The translations under genes and the position numbers were made by a program. Shown piece by piece: positions 62,305-64,000 of a DNA stretch of 64,000 nt; the first letter of the stretch is position 1, and each line of letters opens with the position of its first letter. The notes below the pieces were generated by a model. The model was not told the origin of the DNA. It saw only the letters and a program-made list of their open reading frames with translations, and did not search any database. This DNA comes from Lentzea guizhouensis (lineage in GTDB: Bacteria > Actinomycetota > Actinomycetes > Mycobacteriales > Pseudonocardiaceae): positions 6,200,001 to 6,264,000 of the forward strand of contig NZ_CP016793.1 of the NCBI RefSeq assembly GCF_001701025.1, written 5' to 3'.

Positions 62305-63404
62305 GCGGGCTGCGCGTTCTCGTCACCGGCGCGGCCGGGCTGGTCGGGGCCGAGGTCGCGGCGCGGCTCGCGGACTCGGGGCACACCGTCACCGCCCTGG
62401 TGCACAACCGACCGGAGCTGGTGCGCAACGACGGGACGGTTGTGCGCACCGTCCCCACCGGACAGTCGGGACCGGGGCTCGTGTCCTGTGTGGCCGGTGA
62501 CGTGACCAAGCCGATGCTGGGCCTGAGCGCCGAACGGTACGAGGAGCTCGCCACCGGGCTCGATCGCGTCGTGCACACCGCGGCCACCACGGACTTCGGC
62601 CGCCGGTGGGAGACCTACGAGTCGCTCAACGTGGACGGCACCCGCAACGTCGTGCGGCTCGCGGCCGAGCACACGCCGGTGCCGCTCGTGCACGTGAGCA
62701 CCGCCTACGTCTGCGGGGAGCGCACCGGTCGCGTCCTGGAGTCCGAACTCGACGCCGGCCAGCGGTTTGGAACTGGATACGAGCACAGCAAGTTCTTGGC
62801 GGAGCAAGAGGTCAGGGCCTCCGGACTGCCCGTCGCGGTGGTGCGGCCGAGCATGATCGTCGGCACCCAGGAGTCCGGCCTGATCCGGGACTTCAAGAAC
62901 ATGTACGTGGTGCTGAAGCTGTTCACGCAGGGACGGGTGCGATCGGTCCCGGGTTTCTACGACGCCCTGCTCGATCTGGTGCCGGTGGACTACGTGGCGG
63001 CGTTGATCTGCGAGGTGGTCGACCGCTTCGACGAGGCACGGGGCCGCACGTTCCACGCCGTCGGGGCCGCTCCGCACACGTTGCTGGACGTGAGCAACGC
63101 GCTGGCGGAGTACCCGATGTTCCACGTGCCGCACTACATGTCGCCATCGGCGTTCTCGGTCGACGCCCTACCGCCGGACGAACGCGTCTACTACCGGCGG
63201 ATCATCGCCATGTACGAGAGCTTCTTCCGCCGGCGCGCGCGGTTCGACGACGCGAACGCCGCGGGCTTCGCGTCGTGGCGGCCGGCCGCGACCGGGGTGG
63301 ACTACCTGCGCACGTTGCTCGACCACTGCGTGCGGGTGGGCTACCTCGGCAGGTCCGAACCCGGCATCGGCGACGTGCTGCGCCTCGTCGGGAGCGCGGG
63401 ATGA
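62301..63404 (+). CDS. Thioester reductase-like SDR (fatty acyl-CoA reductase type)
   Basis: 367 residues. Rossmann GAAGLVGAEVA (about residues 9-16), VVHTAATTDF, LNVDGTRNVVRLA, VSTAYVCGERTG and the Tyr160/Lys164 pair in GYEHSKFLAE. This is the NAD_binding_4 fold used for reducing carrier-bound acyl thioesters to aldehydes or alcohols in stand-alone form. ACP3 immediately upstream is the natural substrate carrier. GTG 62301. Continues with a 4-base overlap into the UbiA-like gene. Confidence 0.87.
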   Translation: MSGLRVLVTGAAGLVGAEVAARLADSGHTVTALVHNRPELVRNDGTVVRTVPTGQSGPGLVSCVAGDVTKPMLGLSAERYEELATGLDRVVHTAATTDFGRRWETYESLNVDGTRNVVRLAAEHTPVPLVHVSTAYVCGERTGRVLESELDAGQRFGTGYEHSKFLAEQEVRASGLPVAVVRPSMIVGTQESGLIRDFKNMYVVLKLFTQGRVRSVPGFYDALLDLVPVDYVAALICEVVDRFDEARGRTFHAVGAAPHTLLDVSNALAEYPMFHVPHYMSPSAFSVDALPPDERVYYRRIIAMYESFFRRRARFDDANAAGFASWRPAATGVDYLRTLLDHCVRVGYLGRSEPGIGDVLRLVGSAG

Positions 63405-64000
63405 GCACCGCCGTGCGGTACGTGCGGACGCGGTTCCCACCGCAGACGCACGGGCTCGCCGCGGTGCTGACCTACGGCACGGTCGTGGTGCTGTGCGCGG
63501 CGGGGACGCGGCTCGCCCCGGTGCCGGTGCTGCTGGGCGGGCTGACGTTCGTGCTGCTGTTCTTCTTCCTGCGGCTCGTCGACGACGTGGACGACGGCGA
63601 CGCGCCAGGACTGCGCGGCGGGCTGGTCGTGGTCGCCTGCGCGGTGGTTCTGCTGAACCTGCACGACCTCCCGGCCCTCGCCGTTGCCGGCGGGGCGTGC
63701 GCCGCCGCCCTCATCGCCCCGCTCCTGCCCCGTCGCGGTGTCACGCACCCGGTGGTGCTCTTCGTGGTGTACGAAGTGGCCCCGCTGCTGGTGCTGGGCT
63801 ACGGCGCCGTGACGACGGGAGCGTCCCCGACGGTGGCCGTGGGGGCGGCGGTGCTGCTCTGGAGTGCCTACGAGTACTGGAAGTTCACCAGGAAGCTCGA
63901 CGTGGCGGACTACCGGCCGTTCGGGCTGGGACCGCGTGGGCGACTCGTCGCCGCGGTGGTCCTGTCCGCGGTGGCGGTCGTGGCGGCGGTGGTGCTGGCG
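63401..64000 (+). CDS. UbiA-like membrane prenyltransferase, 3' partial
   Basis: 200 residues visible; the gene runs off the window. Several hydrophobic helices (LAAVLTYGTVVVLCAAG, TFVLLFFFLRLVDDVDD, AVVLLNLHDLPALAVAGG). The Asp-rich segment RLVDDVDDGDAP at about residue 58 resembles the first Mg-diphosphate motif of UbiA-family aromatic prenyltransferases in its acidic-cluster form, with a second, weaker KLDVADYRPFG about 120 residues on. ATG 63401 overlaps the reductase stop. Family assignment is moderate because the C-terminal half is unseen. Confidence 0.68.
   Translation, partial: MSTAVRYVRTRFPPQTHGLAAVLTYGTVVVLCAAGTRLAPVPVLLGGLTFVLLFFFLRLVDDVDDGDAPGLRGGLVVVACAVVLLNLHDLPALAVAGGACAAALIAPLLPRRGVTHPVVLFVVYEVAPLLVLGYGAVTTGASPTVAVGAAVLLWSAYEYWKFTRKLDVADYRPFGLGPRGRLVAAVVLSAVAVVAAVVLA

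Overview
The window is high-GC actinomycete DNA, most like a filamentous genus of the Pseudonocardiales (Lentzea, Saccharothrix or Actinosynnema type). The genus is an inference from GC-rich codon use, Tat and Sec secreted carbohydrate enzymes and the gene families present. No rRNA, tRNA or CRISPR array was seen.

Region 1 (1-17339) is a plant-polysaccharide locus. It holds an ABC sugar importer, a cytoplasmic GH51 arabinofuranosidase and secreted enzymes: GH43-AbfB, CBM13-GH43, a GH43 arabinanase, CBM35-PL11 rhamnogalacturonan lyase, a GH30 galactanase and a GH5 glucanase. LacI-type palindromes lie upstream. The locus is interrupted by wreckage: a lipase N-terminus abutting a transposase fragment (10647-11197) and a GH42 galactosidase lacking its N-terminus (16506-17339).

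Region 2 (about 18104-54676) is the highlight, a biosynthetic cluster whose enzyme set matches the tunicamycin family of fatty-acyl nucleoside antibiotics. It has an exo-glycal-forming SDR (TunA-like), radical SAM (TunB), GNAT N-acyltransferase (TunC), GT4 (TunD), PIG-L deacetylase (TunE), GalE epimerase (TunF), alkaline-phosphatase-fold UMP phosphatase (TunG), NUDIX hydrolase, ABC exporter (TunI/J), ACP (TunK) and PAP2 phosphatase (TunL). Embedded in it is something the classical tun clusters lack as far as I know: a dedicated dissociated fatty-acid/highly-reducing type II synthase. This has three ketosynthases with intact Cys-His-His, three KS-like partners without the Cys, two more carrier/thioesterase-type functions, a FabI-type enoyl reductase, a complementary pair of hotdog dehydratases, FabG, a DsbA-fold isomerase-like protein and a full acetyl-CoA carboxylase (AccDA fusion, BCCP, AccC). 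A second unusual module is an HpaB-type flavin monooxygenase with its reductase, a CysK/SbnA-like PLP enzyme and an M24 creatinase-fold enzyme. Working model: UDP-GlcNAc is made by a GlmU-like enzyme and turned into an exo-glycal. This is joined to uridine by the radical SAM enzyme, glycosylated and deacetylated, then N-acylated with a cluster-made acyl chain and exported.

Region 3 (54842-61669) holds a STAS protein, a small membrane protein, a two-repeat Ala/Asp/Asn-rich protein translationally coupled to an M50 membrane metalloprotease with a PqqD-like N-terminus, a fatty-acid desaturase and an AI-2E family transporter. Region 4 (62047-end) starts another operon: ACP, thioester reductase and a UbiA-like membrane protein cut by the window end.

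Six genes show single-base frame breaks (radical SAM, KS1, KS-like 2, FabI-like, AccDA, repeat protein). In five of them the repaired frame restores a full family-like product, so draft-assembly indels are the likeliest cause.
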